Source: Manis javanica (taxonomy: Eukaryota > Chordata > Mammalia > Pholidota > Manidae). Taken from it: 64,000 bases of DNA. Made by a program: the position numbers and the translations under genes. Location: NCBI RefSeq assembly GCF_040802235.1, contig NC_133172.1, positions 26,555,738-26,619,737 on the forward strand, read 5' to 3'. Each line of letters starts with the position of its first letter. The stretch's first letter is position 1. Positions 24,651 through 37,640 of this stretch are shown here, piece by piece. The notes beneath the pieces were generated by a model, which saw only the letters and a program-made list of their open reading frames with translations, made no database searches and was not told the DNA's origin.

Positions 24651-26609
24651 CTTTTGGTGCTTCCTGGCTAGAGTTAATAATGAGAAAGAAATGGCAGTAA
24701 CCATCACCCAACAAGAGCATTGTAGCCAGGAAATCAGAACCCTCATGGGGAAGGGTCTGTGACCTCCCACCAAACAGGAAACCTAGACTAGCAGAACTGC
24801 AGGCTAAGGGTGAGGGAAATCTAGACTGGTTGGTTGAGAAGATAAATGATAGATTTATTTATCATCTTGAGACTAGCTGCAGCATCAGATGCTGACTTTG
24901 GTTCCACTAACTCTCTTTATTAAGCTTTTGCAGAATATGCTGTCCACCTCCTTAACAGGGCACAATATGGTGAGTAGAACTTAACTTAATATAGGGCATA
25001 AGTGGGCTGAGAGGCCCAGAAGGCAGACTGTATCAGATATCATTTTTCACTTTTCATATCTTCTCAGCTCAATTTCTACATTTGCTACTGCTGTGGTAAC
25101 AGAGATCTCAAAGTGCTCTAATCTGACAGCCCTTTCTGTTGGGCCCACAATAAATACCTCTGGCTTTCTCCTCTGAGGTTTATTCTATGATGCCACAGTG
25201 TGGGATTCTCATCCTAATCTGTTCTGCATTCCCACATGTGTAATCCAGAATGGGGGAGGGGGAGGGGATTAAAGATCATGGGGCCATCTTTAACCTATGG
25301 AGAATAGGAATTGATTGACAAATTCTCCCTGCTCTTATCCTCTGGGTGGATTGTTTTGAAATACATTTCACACACCAACTTCCCACAGTCCATTTCACAA
25401 GGCTCCATGGTCAGTGCATCTCACAGGATCAAGTACCAGCTGCCCACCCTTGTGACCTTTTTTCCTTCCTTCCTTCCTTCCTTCTTTGTATGGCTCTCCA
25501 TTCACCTTTGTTTCATCTTTCTGTCCCTCATCTCTGCTCCCAGGAAACACCTTCTTAGAGACTATCCACATGCCACCCTTTCCTTCCAGCTCTGCTTTCA
25601 AGGGAACCAAGCTTAAGACAGCCTGACAGGGAGCGTACTGAAAATCAATGGTATAAGAGAGGAGCTAAGTGAGTTAATACCATATAATATGCAATGCACT
25701 GAATTCAGTGATTCTTCCAATAGACTCTGGCTCACATCTCTTTGTGGGATTCATCATGATGAATGAAATAGGCTGAGGCCAGGTTTGAGAAGCTTATGAC
25801 TCTAGGTTTTAGTTTCTCCTCAGTTAACATTTCCATTTGGCTTCACTGAATTTGGCAGATTTGAGTCTTTTAGTCAATTCTGAGTATAGCACTGACCTCT
25901 TAAACAAAGAAACCAACAGATTAAATGATACAAGTGAGGAATTTACAAGCTCTTGTATTTCCTCAGCAATTTTCTGCCTGGATAGTGTCAACGAGAAAGA
26001 AGAGATTCATTCCCTTGGGTTCTGAAGACAGTTTGGTGCTTCTGTTTCTTTTCTTTTATTATTATTTTAATTTAGGAAAAATAAAATAAAATGGGCAGTG
26101 GTTGACTTAGCTTTAGACTAAGTGGTGATTGGTGCTTTTGTAGGATGGGAAGCTCAAGGCATTAGCATTTTCCTAGAATAAACTTAGGCTTTTGTTCTGC
26201 CACCATTAGTCAAAAGGACACTATTACCCTTTATCAGTCTTTTTAGGTATGGACTCATAGCATATCCAAGATTCTTCAGAGAACTTAGTGAGACTATATC
26301 CAAAATCCTCATGGAACAAAGGGGCCCAGGAAATGACTGGCAGGTACCTATGTTCCAGGGATGGAAGGCTTAGCAGGGAGCAGAACCCAGGTTGTGGCTC
26401 TTGACCCAGTGTTCCTTCCACTGCTTCTCTCCTATTTTTAGTCCCTACAGTCATGCTATTTATTTGCCCAGAATATGTGGTATGAAAATCAGACAAAAAA
26501 GTTTAGTATGTATACTCAGGACATTGCTATAATTAACTAAAAAACGTAGGGCATGGTGCAAATGAAACCAACTTCCCACAGTCCATCTGAACTGAGGTGT
26601 TGGGACACA
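24651..26609. other. No recognisable gene; short CTTC microsatellite
   Basis: Mostly unique-looking sequence. A (CTTC)n tract lies at about 25,464-25,486. Open frames such as 25,311-25,616 overlap the tract and have no domain. Confidence 0.5.
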
Positions 26610-26820
26610 GGAGTGTGGGCTTCACAGTCCATGGAACTGGGTTTGAGTCACAGTTCATTTCCTCTTCTAGCCAAAAGTTGTGGGCAATTATTTAATACTT
26701 CTGGGCCTATTTCTTCACCTATATAATAGATACAATATCACTTGTTTCACAAGATGGTTATGAGAAATGTATGTAGAGAACTTAACCCAGCACCTTGCTC
26801 ATGAGTGCTTTTCTTTACAT
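26610..26820 (+). repeat. MIR SINE
   Basis: GGGTTTGAGTCACAGTTC, GGGCAATTATTTAATACTTC, TTCACCTATATAATAG and GATGGTTATGAGAAATG follow the MIR consensus order, including its core. Confidence 0.8.
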
Positions 26821-27030
26821 TCTGACATCAACCTGTCTTCAAGATTTAGCTTATATTCCATTACACCTCTCACAGTTTTTTGTATAAATCACCTTAGTGG
26901 CTTCCCATACTGCCTGGTTTCATTGTTACATTTTGTTGTGCGATTCTGAACCACCCCCACCAGGTCATGAGCTCCCTGCAGCAGAAACTAGATTCCATTT
27001 CCCCCTGTTCTGTCCTTGTAGCTCTAGCCC
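26821..27030 (+). repeat. Possible L2 3' end
   Basis: Phrases such as ATGAGCTCCCTGCAGCAGAA and CTGTTCTGTCCTTGTAGCTC resemble L2 3' ends, but the match is weak. Confidence 0.4.
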
Positions 27031-27419
27031 CAAGAAGAAATGTAGTATGAAAAGATGATTCCAGTGGGGTGTCGGACCAATTTTCCTCCCTGGACTTTTG
27101 GATGTTAGAGAGAAGGGGGTCTGCCTTCAAGATTTGGGTAGGAAAATATTTGACTTGCACTTGGATTTTTCTCAACTATGTACTGTGGTCTACTGAAAGG
27201 CTGTACAAGTGGTGCTGAACAGTATATGGGGAGATACTGTTCTATATTCAATACTAAGAAGCCTTTTCCCAAACTGGGTCTATAAGCAGAGGAGGCTTTG
27301 CCTCAAGTCATTCATTGGCAATCTTCTCTGTTAAATTCTGTGAAACCATAAGCATTGGTGGGATAATGGATAAGGTGTAAGGGACCCTCCATGGTCACAG
27401 GATGACTGAAATGATTTGA
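27031..27419. other. No recognisable feature
   Basis: Nothing supported in this stretch. Confidence 0.5.
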
Positions 27420-27605
27420 ACTTACTAATATTAGTAATACTGCATGCCCTTTGAGCACATTGTATACCAGGCACTATATAGACACAGTACTTCATTTAAT
27501 CTTCACAATAACCATATGAAGTAAGTGTTAATACCATCCCATCCTGCAGATGAGAACCTCAAATGTAAAGGATTCTAAGTTACTGACTCATATTACACAG
27601 CTGCA
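27420..27605 (-). repeat. MIR SINE (reverse)
   Basis: TGTATACCAGGCACTATATA, TTTAATCTTCACAATAACC, ATGAAGTAAGTGTTAATACC and GCAGATGAGAACCTCAAAT are the reversed MIR core and 3' region. Confidence 0.85.
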
Positions 27606-29247
27606 ACTACTCATGTCTCTGTGTCTCCAAAACCTGCACTTATTTCCTTTTGCTAAATTCTTTCCATTGAAGGGATTCAGAACATGCCATCCCAAGCTTT
27701 GCTGCTTTGGCATATTTACAATTTTGAGCTGAAGAGACTTGAGAAACAGCAGATATGGGAAGTGCTCTATGCCCTCTTCCTTTTCCCCCCAGAAGCAGAT
27801 CATAAATTTTCCCACAGGAAAGATGCCTTCTGGCACCTGTACCAGGAGTAGAAGACCATTCTTATCTCCAGAGACTGGGAGTTGATGCTGGAAGAGACAT
27901 GTGCAAGCAAATCTACTAAGATGACACTTATTATCTTCAATTAGTTTCCATCTCTCATGTACTTCCTGGTGTGTCCCACAATTTACTGCCACTACCCCAA
28001 GCCCCTTTGCCTTGTCACATCCTCACAAGTAATAATTCTTTATGTAAAAAGGCATGTAATATTTGGCCCTAATGGCTTCTTTTGGGTCTCATTTTCTTTC
28101 CAAATGCACCACTGTATGTGTTAATATATATATATAAAATAAATTTGTATGTTTTTCTACAGTTTAACTGTCTTGTGTCCATTCAGTTCTTAGGCCAGCC
28201 ACAGAACCTAAGAGTAGAAGGAATTTTCCTTCCCTGTACCAGTACAGATGGACCATAAGGCCTTGGATTTTATTCTTACCATATTTGTTGTGTGAGGTAG
28301 ATATAGTTATAGAGCTAGAATGTTGCTTTTCTGGTCTTCTGAAGTGGCCATGCTTCTCCTTGGCTCAAAAATGCGTTGACTTGGCTCCCTGAGTTAGATG
28401 GGTCCACTCTTAAGAAAAGTTGGTTTTCAAAACCATGCATTCTTAAACCTAAGCATTTGAACCTGTTCATCACAAAAGTGAGAGATTTTGTTTTATATGT
28501 GTCCATTCTCAGGGTTTCTTTCAAATACCTGGCTCCTGAAGTGTTTATGTAAAATTGTATTTACACAAAATAATGTGTACACATCTTCTCAGAAACACAT
28601 CTGGGGCCAAGAGTAGGTTTTGAAGACACTATCACTGGGGAATGGAAAGGGCTTGACATCATCAGAGCTCAGAACATCTAAGTAAAAAAGTTAGAATGAA
28701 GTTGAATGCTGATCACCTGAGGTTTTAATAAAAAAAGTATATTTCAATTTAGTAAATTTTAATCTTGATAGCCTAAATAAAAAAATTCTATTTAAAACAA
28801 AAACTGACTGCAGTTGCTTTCACATATTTGAACCATCATGAACTACCTCAGGAGCCAGGGGAGAGGGGAAAACACCTTCATGGACTGGCCTGCTCTCCTT
28901 GGTAAGTCAGTCTACCCTGCCATTGGCCCTGCATTACAGCAGAGGTAACACAAAGAGGGCAGAATTCATTGCTTAACCAAGTGGGTTTCCAGATGGCCTA
29001 CGAATTTCTGGAGGAGGGAATTGCCAGTGAGTTTTATATATAGAAAGTTATGTCTGCAGTCAAATTTGTGGTTTTGTTACCAGTTCTGTCTTGTAATTTG
29101 CCAATATTTTCACAAACATTCATAAAAGTGTAGTGCATTCAGCAAGTTTGATTTCATGATGCTCTTAGGGGAATGAAAGAAGAGAGTGGTCCTCAGGATG
29201 GGAGAAGTGGTTCAGTATTAGGGGTGGCATCTGGGGGAATCAAAGGT
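27606..29247. other. No recognisable gene
   Basis: The longest frame (27,588-27,992, - strand, 134 codons) has no domain signature. A short AT run lies at 28,121-28,137. Nothing else is supported. Confidence 0.5.
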
Positions 29248-29645
29248 GTTTTAGCTTGTGCTGCCATAACAGAATACCACAGGTCTTGGGGCTTAAAAAA
29301 CACATTAATTTTCTCACAATTCTGCAGACTAGAAGTCTAAGATCAAGGTGATGGCAGGGCTGGTGTCTGGTAAGAACTCTCTTACAGGGCTGTAGATGGC
29401 CACCTCTTTGCTGTGTCCTCACATGGCTCTCCCCTTGTATGTGCATGGCAAGAGAGAGAAAGAGATCTCTGGTATCTCTTCCTGTACTTACAAGGACATC
29501 AGTTCTATCAGATTAGATTCCTCTCTATGACCTCATTTAACCTCAAGTAGTTTCCTAAAATCCCTGTCTCCAAATACAGTTGCATTTGAGGTTAGGGCCT
29601 CAGCATAGGAATTTGGGGAGATACAATTCAGAAAATAGCAGAAGG
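29248..29645 (-). repeat. MLT1-type MaLR LTR
   Basis: TGTGCTGCCATAACAGAATA, TTCTCACAATTCTGCAGACT, CTGTAGATGGCCACCTCTTT, CTTACAAGGACATCAGTTC and TTTGGGGAGATACAATTCAG give the reversed MLT1 order. Confidence 0.88.
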
Positions 29646-30534
29646 TGGACCTGAAAAACAGGTGACAGCAAATAGGTGTGAGATGCAGCATGTGTTTAGT
29701 CAGAAATGGTCAAGAAACAGCTCTCTTTCCTCAAATTTATCAGAAGGCGCTCCTCGTAAGGGATGGGGCAGAATAATTTGTTTCATAAAACAAGGTGTAT
29801 CACTGAATATTTACTGTTATATTTTTGTATCAGAGTCACCTTTCCAAGAGTTAAACCCAATTATCTAAGAAAAATTCACCTTCTACACTTCTGGGGTTCC
29901 GGGGGCCACAAATTGTTATATAAAGATAGTGTACTTGCTGGTATTCACAACAGAGCTCACAGAAAAAAATAAATGTGTTCATTTTCTCCTGGAAATTCAT
30001 ACCTTCCACTAAGAGGAGAATCATCTTTATCCAGTGAGAAATATGTATAATTTAAAATATTCACAAAAAGCCCACATAATTGCTAAATAATCACAGGTTC
30101 TCAGTCTTTAAGAGCAACTAATGAATTTATTCTCAGCAAAGCGAGGGACTTGTTTGAAATGGAAACTTTCTCCTTCTTGCATATCAAAGTGGTGGCCAGC
30201 CTGAAATGGTGATGCTATGGCAGAGGTCAGGCCCTTAGAGCAACAGAGCATCTGTGGAAATGTGGTTAGCACTGGTCCTGGGCAGGGAAGATGTCCCTCT
30301 GTACTCTCAGAGGCAGCCTTTTCCTAAGTAGAAAAATGACAGGTTCTGCTTACCCACAAAGGTCCATGACTTTCCTTTTAGAACACTCAGAGTACTGTGT
30401 TCAAAAGGACAATTGTTTGATTGCAGTTGCAATTTGCAGAATATCAGCTTGAGATGTGGGAGGAAGAAGTTTAGCTCAGTTCATTAAAAGATTGTGAGAA
30501 CTGAAACAGGGACCTGTGCTCCATGTGCATCCAG
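29646..30534. other. No recognisable feature
   Basis: Nothing supported; small open frames only. Confidence 0.5.
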
Positions 30535-30740
30535 GAGGCAATATGATAGTGTGATTTAGCACAGAGGGTTGTAATCAGACCTATCTGAACTAAAATCCTG
30601 GTTCTGCTTCTTATCAGCTCCTGGGCTTTGGCCATTAGTGATTCTTCATGTATGAGACAGGGATACTGATTATAACTGTATTATAAGATTATTGTCCCAC
30701 ATGTTTGCAATTGCCTTAGCATATAGTGTTTGATAATTCA
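30535..30740 (+). repeat. MIR SINE
   Basis: Contains AACTAAAATCCTGGTTCTGC, CTTATCAGCTCCTGGGC and GAGACAGGGATACTGATTAT followed by an AT-rich end, in MIR order. Confidence 0.75.
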
Positions 30741-31021
30741 GAAATGCTTTTCAAAATGTATGCTCTAAGTAGGGTGTCATATAATGAAATGTCCAAAACT
30801 CATCCCATTTGAGGTACAAAGAGTCACCATCAGAATTTATATGGGGCATAAACTGAGACTATTCCAGGAAAACCAGCATGTATATTTGCCTTAGCTATGA
30901 AAATAAAGCTTCTGTTTGTAACCTGGAGACAACTCTGGTGTGGTAGAAGATTCCCCAATGTATATGAATAGATTTGCTTGGAAATTGGAGTATCAATACC
31001 AGAATTATAGCTTGTATTATG

Positions 31022-31470
31022 TTATGGATTTAGTTGTGTGCCCCCAAAAGACTTTTGAATCCTAAATGCCAGTACCTCAGAATGTGACCATATTTGGTAC
31101 TCGGATTGTGGCAAATGTAATTACCTAAAATGGAGTCAGATTGGAGTAGTGTGGCTTCTTAATCCAATATGACTAGTATCTTTATATAAAGAGCGAAATG
31201 CAGATGCAGACACAGAGGGAAGGTGGCCATGTGAAGACATAGGCAGAAACTAAAGTGATGCTGTCAAGCCACAAAATGCCTGAAGCCACCAGAAACTGGG
31301 AAAGGTCAGGAAGGAACTTCTCCTAGAGGCTTAGAAGGAAGCACAGCCCTGCTGACAACCTGAATTTGGACTCCCAGTCTCCAAAAGTGTGAAACAATGC
31401 ATTTCTATTGTTTTAAGCCACACAGTTTATAGGACTTCATTATAGTAGCCCCAGGAAACTAATACAGACC
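31022..31470 (+). repeat. MLT1-type MaLR LTR
   Basis: Starts GTTATGGATTTAGTTGTG, then AATCCAATATGACTAGTATC, GGTGGCCATGTGAAGACATA and ends CCAGGAAACTAATACAG: the forward orientation of the element found reversed at 21,888 and 29,248. Confidence 0.85.
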
Positions 31471-32149
31471 ATGATATCAATCAGCTGTGTGGTGCTGAAC
31501 GATCCATGTCAGTTCAATGAGACTCAGTTCTTTGCCTTTACAACGGGAACCAAAGGCCTCACAGGAGTAGTGAAAGTATTGTCTGACCTAAGCAGTGTGT
31601 TCCTCTCTAAGATAAAGAAAAAGAGGAGTATGACTTGATCTGTGTCTTCCCACAATTTAATCCCAGCTGCCTAACAGAGTGAATTCACTCAGCCAAATGA
31701 CATAGAAAGGTTATTTTAGTTATTTGAGTTGAAGGATTGGCTAAGCCCAGTGGCCAGTTAGAGGGGCAAGACCTTAAGACCTCCAATGGGTCTGTGAGCC
31801 CCACCCCAGGGTAATCTTAATGTGATTGGCTGTGATCCTAGTTCCAATCAGAGTGTGTGCCTATGAGGGGTTGTTGGAGAAGAAAAGGTGGATAAGTTGG
31901 ATCACAAAGGGAGCTTATAAACCATTTGTCACAGTGCTGGTGTCCCTGGCTGCTCGCCTCGGAGGATTTGCAGATTTAAAAAACCAGTGACATCAATTGC
32001 CCTCTGGGGTTTCCACTCACTCAGCCCTGCCTGACAATGCTGGCCCACAGGACCCTTTATTTGTCAGGCAACCCCTTGGAATCAGAACTACGAAAGTGTC
32101 CCAAGGCCTGGGAACTTGATGTTCTCAAAATCTACAGGCAAATTTGGAA
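31471..32149. other. No recognisable feature
   Basis: Nothing supported in this stretch. Confidence 0.5.
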
Positions 32150-32297
32150 GAAGTAAATGTAGGAACTAGTTGGGTGACCATTTTAATAATGTATATAACT
32201 GTTAAATCACTATTTTGTATACTTGAAACCAACAAAATATTGTATATGAACTATACTTCAATAAAAAATATATCAAAAAAGGAAGTAAATGTAGGAA
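32150..32297 (+). mobile_element. Short L1 3'-end insertion with perfect 16-bp TSD
   Basis: GAAGTAAATGTAGGAA occurs at 32,150-32,165 and again at 32,282-32,297. Between them are 116 bp of an L1 3' end (AACTGTTAAATCACTATTTT; TGTATATGAACTATACTTC) with an A-rich end. This is an extremely 5'-truncated insertion. Confidence 0.92.
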
Positions 32298-32839
32298 TGC
32301 AAAAATAAATAAATAATTGAAAGGATAAACAAAAGAATTTCTGAATCATAGGCTGGAGATTTAGTCCATTAGGAAGGCAGAAAGGAATGACAAAAAAACT
32401 ATTCATGAAGCAGCAGCATGTACCTGAGGTAGGAGTTTCAGTGAAATATAACTTGGAGAGAGAATTTGTGTTAGAGTGCTCACTAAAGCAAAAAATTTGA
32501 AAACTACTGACTACTGATGGTAAAATCCAAGTGTGCATCTTTAATCTATCTGAGGACTTGTTCTGAGCATGCCTCTTCCTCTTAGATTTAGATTATGACT
32601 CATAATAAATATGACTCATATATAACTTAAAAAATCTTATAAATTTATATACATAACAAACACACCCCAATTGTATATATTATTTGTGCACAAACTCTGA
32701 AACTTGCTTCTCACCCTGAGAGTGCAGATCCATCATGATGACTGTGTCCCAGCCAGTACCCTCTGTCCTGACAGTTCAAGGACTTCCAACTGAGTGGGTT
32801 TTGGACCAGCCTGTCAGGGAGGTGTGAAATGAGACTGCC
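32298..32839. other. No recognisable feature
   Basis: AT-rich; the - strand frame 32,251-32,538 overlaps the L1 end and is not supported. Confidence 0.5.
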
Positions 32840-33440
32840 AGTTTCTACTCTGGCCTTCATCAATCTCTTCTCCATACAGAAGCCAGAGTAACATTTCGAA
32901 ATAAATCAGATCATGTCTGACCCAGGTCAGAATTTTCTGAAGACCTGTCATTACACTTACAACAAATTGCTACATCTCACTATGGCCCACGTGGCCTCCG
33001 TGGCAGGGCTGCACCTTCCTCTTTAATGTCAGCTTTTACACCCCCCTTCTTTATTAAGTTCTACCCCCATTGTCCTTCTTTTCACTCTTTAATGCATCAA
33101 GAAAGTTCTTGCCTCAGAGAATTTTCTGGTCCATCTTCCAGGAATTCTCTTCCAGATATTCACATGGCCATAGTTTCTTTTCCCGTCAAACCTTCCCTGA
33201 CCTCTCTATCGATAAATGTATCTACTTCCTCCCTATCTCCACATAGCAATTATCACTGCTGGCCATTATATTGGATGATAACGTATGCAGATCACCTTAT
33301 CTCACTGGATTGTCAGCTTTCTTAGAGCATATGCCTTATCCAACTCCTCATGGCATTCCTAGCACCTAAGATAGTGTCAGTAATCTGATAGGGACTTCAG
33401 TAAACCTTTACTGGATATATGGAAGAGTAGATGGAAGGGT
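32840..33440 (+). repeat. L2 LINE 3' end
   Basis: TTTCTTTTCCCGTCAAACC, CTTCCCTGACCTCTC, GCAATTATCACTGCTGG, GATTGTCAGCTTTCTTAGAG and ATTCCTAGCACCTAAGATAG follow the L2 3' end in order. Confidence 0.7.
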
Positions 33441-33486
33441 AGGGTATTAAGATACAGAGTCACAGCTTTAAAAATTGATGTCATCG

Positions 33487-34044
33487 AGGCTGGTAATTAT
33501 ATATTTGCTTTGTTTATGTCACTGTATTCCTATTATGTTAATATGTGTGCGCAAGTTAGTTAGTAGTTTAAAACCTACACATGCTTAAGGTACTCTACAA
33601 GAAGATATGTCAAAGAAATAATCAATCCTCCCATGTTTTCTTCCATATGCTACCTCTATAGCTTTTCTTCTTCCTTCCTAATTACAACCCTTAAATAGAA
33701 TTCGTGCCTCATATCCAATTTTCCGAGTATCATAATTCCTCCAGGTGGTAAAGATTCCTCGAGACAAGTGCTGGGCATAGAAGCCACAGGGCATAAATCT
33801 GCAAAGAAGTAAAAAGCTAACCTTTTCAAACAATATGGCTTCTCTCTCACTTACCAACTATACATTTCCCTGTATGGCCCCGGAAGATGACTGGTTAGCT
33901 AGAGACGGGTAAGATTCCTCAAGGGAGGAACAACCTAAGACAGGCACAGTCACAGGGGGCACATCAGGTGAGAAATTGGGGATCAACAGAGGTGAGGCTT
34001 AGAACCTCACCCCCCCAGTTTTGAGAGAAATCTTCTGCATCCGT
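33487..34044 (+). repeat. Retroviral LTR-containing tail, copy 2 (partial, fused to L1)
   Basis: Aligns by eye, in reverse, with about 40,278-40,840 in the composite element. It starts at GGCTGGTAATTATATATTTG and stops at GCATCCGTGGA (34,044), about 500 bases before the tail's own AATAAA and poly(A). The next base is already L1 ORF2. It covers only the extreme end of the env remnant and the segment after it. Confidence 0.8.
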
Positions 34045-37000
34045 GGACTTTCAGACCACAAAGATATAAAACTAGAAGCTAAATTGTACAAAGAAAGCAA
34101 AAAAGGCCCACAAACACATGGAGGCTTAACAAAATGTTCCTAAATAATCAATGGATCAAAGACCAAATTAAAATAGAGACCAAGCAATATATGGAAACAA
34201 ATGACAACACAACGCAAAGCCCCAACTTTTGTGGGATGCAATGAAAGCAGTCTTAAGAGGAATGTATATGGCAATCCAGGCATATTTAAAGAAGGAAGAA
34301 CAATCCCAAACAAATAGTCTAATATCACAATTATCGAAATGGAAAAAGAAGAACAAATGAGGCCTAAATTCAGCAGAAGGAGGGACATAACAAAGATCAT
34401 AAAAAAATAAAATCGAGAAGAATAAATCAATAGAAAAAATCAATGAAACCAAGAGCTGGTTCTTTGAGAAAATAAACAAAATAGATAAGCCTATAGCCAG
34501 ACTTATTAAGAGAAAAAGAGAATCAACACACATCAACAGAATCAGAAATGAGAAAGGAAACATCATGACAGACCTCACAGAAATACAAAGAATTATTAGA
34601 GACTACTATGAAAATCTATATGCCAACAAGCTGGACAATCTAGGAGAAATGGACAACTTCCTAGAAAAATACAACCTTCCAACACTGACCAAGGAAGAAA
34701 CACAAAATCTAAACAAACCAATTACCAGCAAAGAAATTGAAGTGCTAATAAAAAACTACCCAGGAACAAAACCCCCGGACCAGATGGATTTACCTTGGAA
34801 TTTTATCACATACAGAGAAGACATAACACCCATTCTCCTTAAAGTTTTCCAAAAAATAGAAGAGGAGGGAATACTCCCAAACTCATTCTATGAAGCCAAC
34901 ATCACCCTAATACCAAAACCAGGCAAAGACCCCACCAAAAAAGAAAATTACAGATCAGTATCCGTGATCAACATAGATGCAAAAATACACGACAAAATAT
35001 TAGCAAATCGAAATCAGAAATACATCAAAAGGATCATACACAATAACCAAGTGGGAATCATCCCAGGGATGCTGAGATGGTACAACATTCAAAAATCCAT
35101 CAACATCATCCACCACATAAACAAAAAGGACAAAAATCACATGATAATCTCCAGAAATGCTGAAAAAACATTCAACAAAATTCAACATCCATTCATGATA
35201 AAAATTCTCAACAAAATGGGTACATAGGGCAAGTACCTCAACAAAATAAAGGCAATATATGATAAACCTACAGCCAACATCATACTGAACAGCGAGGACC
35301 TGAAAGCTTTTCCTCTGAGATCGGGAACAGGACAGGGATGCCCACTCTCCCCACTGTTATTTAACATAGTACAAAAGGTCCTAGCCATGGCAATTAGAGA
35401 AAACAAAGAAATACAAGGAAACCAAATTGGTAAAGAAGTTAAACGGTCACTATTTGCAGATGACATGATATTATACATAAAAACCCCAAAGACTCTACTC
35501 CAAAACTACTAGAACCGATATCGGAATACAGCAAAGTTGCAGGATACAAAATTAACACACAGAAATCTGTGGCTTTCCTATACAATACAAATGAACTAAT
35601 AGTAAGAGAAATTAGGAAAACAATTTTGTTCACAACTGCATCAAAAAGAATAAAATACCTAGGAATAAACCTGACCAAGGAAGTGAAAGACCTATACCCT
35701 GAAAACTACAAGACACTCTTAAGAGAAATCAAAGAGGACACTAGCAAATAGAAACTCTTCCCATGCTCTTGGCTAGGAAGAATTAATATCATCAAAATGT
35801 CCATCCTGCAGAAAGCAGTCTACAGATTCAATGCAATGCATATCATATTACCAACAGCTGTCTTCAATGAACTGGAACAAATAGTTCAAAAATTCATATG
35901 GAACCACCAAAGACCCCAAAAATCCAAAGCAATCCTGAGAAGGAAAACTAAAGTGGGGGAGATCTCGCTCCCCATCTTCAAGCTCTACTACAAAGCCATA
36001 GTAATCAAGACAATTTGGTACTGGCACAAGAACAGAGCCACAGACCAGTGGAATAGAATAGAGACTCCAGACATTAACCCAGGCATATGTGGTCAATTAA
36101 TATATAATAAAGGAGCCATGGACATACAATGGGGAAATGCAAGTCTCTTCAACAGATGGTGCTGGCAAAACTGGACAGTTACATGTAAGAGAATGAAACT
36201 GGATCATTGTCTAACCCCATACACAAAAGTAAATTCGAAATGGATCAAAGACCTGAATGTAAGTCATGAAACCATAAAACTCTTAGAAAAAAACATAGGC
36301 AGAAATCTCTTGGACATAAACATGAGTGACTTCATGAACATATCTCCCTGGGCAAGGGAAACAAAAGCAAAAATGAACAAGTGGGACTATATCAAGCTGA
36401 AATCTTCTGTACAGCAAAGGACAGCATCAATAGAACAAAAAGGTACCCTACAGTATGGGAGAATATATTCGAAAATGACAGATCTGATAAAGGGTTGACA
36501 TCCAAAATATAGGAAGAGCTCATGCACCTCAAAAAACAAAAAGCAAATAATTCAATTAAAAAATGGTTAGAGGAGCTGAACAGACAGTTCTCCAAAGAAG
36601 AAATTCAGATGGTCAACAGACACATGAAAAGATGCTCCACATCACTAGTCATCAGACAAATGCAAATTAAAACCACAATGAGATATCACCTCACACCAGT
36701 AAGGATAGCCACCATCCAAAAGACAAACAACAACAAATGTTAGTGAGGTTGTGGAGAAAGGGGACCTCTCCTACACTGCAGGTGGAAATGTAAATTAGTT
36801 CAACCATTGTGGAAAGCAGTATGGAGGTTCCTCAAAATGCTCAAAATAGAAATACCATTTGACCCAGGAATTCCACTTCTAGGAATTTACCCCAAGAATG
36901 CAGCACTCCAGTTTGAAAAAGACAGATGCACCCCTATGTTTATCGCTGCACTATTTACAATAGCCAAGATATGGAAGCAACCTAAATTTCCATCAGTAGA

Positions 37001-37178
37001 TGAATGGATAAAGAAGATGTGGTACATATACACAATGGAATATTACTCAGTTATAAGAAAAAAACAGATCCTACCATTTCCAACAACATGGATGGAGCTA
37101 GAGGGTATTATGCTCAGTGAAATAAGCCAAGCAGAGAAAGACAAATACCAAATGATTTCACTCATATGTGGAGTATAA
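34045..37178 (+). pseudogene. L1 ORF2 remnant, lacking most of the endonuclease
   Basis: Open pieces: 34,565-35,227 (linker and RT N-terminal part, [20 protein letters not shown]), 35,569-35,751, 35,797-36,498 (233 codons, thumb and C-terminal part, [19 protein letters not shown]), 36,522-36,743 and 36,807-37,178 (end of ORF2, [20 protein letters not shown]). The polymerase box (TTTGCAGATGACATG) is present near 35,453 but lies in a broken stretch. Relative to the other copies it has fewer defects than the L1s at 4,870 or 11,090, so it is younger than those. Confidence 0.9.
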
Positions 37179-37535
37179 GAACAAAAGAAAACTGAAGGCA
37201 CAAAACAGCAGCAGAAACACAGAACCCAAGAATTGACTAACAGTTACAAAAGGGAAAGGGACTGGGGAGGATGGGTGGGAAGGGAGGGATAAGGGTGGGA
37301 AAAAAGAAATGGGGCATTAGGATTAACATGTATAATGTCGGGGGGGGCACGGGGAGGGCTGGGCTACACAGAGAAGACAAGTAGTGATTTTACAGCATCT
37401 TACTATGTTGATGGACAGTGACTGTGAATGGGTATGTAGGGGGGACTTGGTGTAGGGGAGAACCTAGTAAACATACTGTACTTCATGTAATTGTAGATTA
37501 ATGATACCAAAATAAAATTAATAAAAAAAGATATC
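34045..37535 (+). mobile_element. L1 family B, ORF2 onward, joined to retroviral tail
   Basis: Starts at CTTTCAGACCACAAAGATAT, inside the ORF2 endonuclease domain, and continues to a family B 3' UTR and A-rich end (TAATGATACCAAAATAAAAT near 37,500-37,517). No ORF1 or 5' UTR is present. No clear TSD was found around the fused unit. Confidence 0.9.
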
Positions 37536-37640
37536 CTAAACAGTGCTTTTCTTATCTATTCATGGGGACATTATTTAAACTTAGTAGAAGCAGTACAATA
37601 AAGAAAATAAATGCTGATTGATTTTTTAAAAAAAGAGAGC

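Noticed and set aside
27588-27992. 134-codon - strand frame as a host exon
   Set aside because: Overlaps a MIR remnant at its end and has no recognisable motif.
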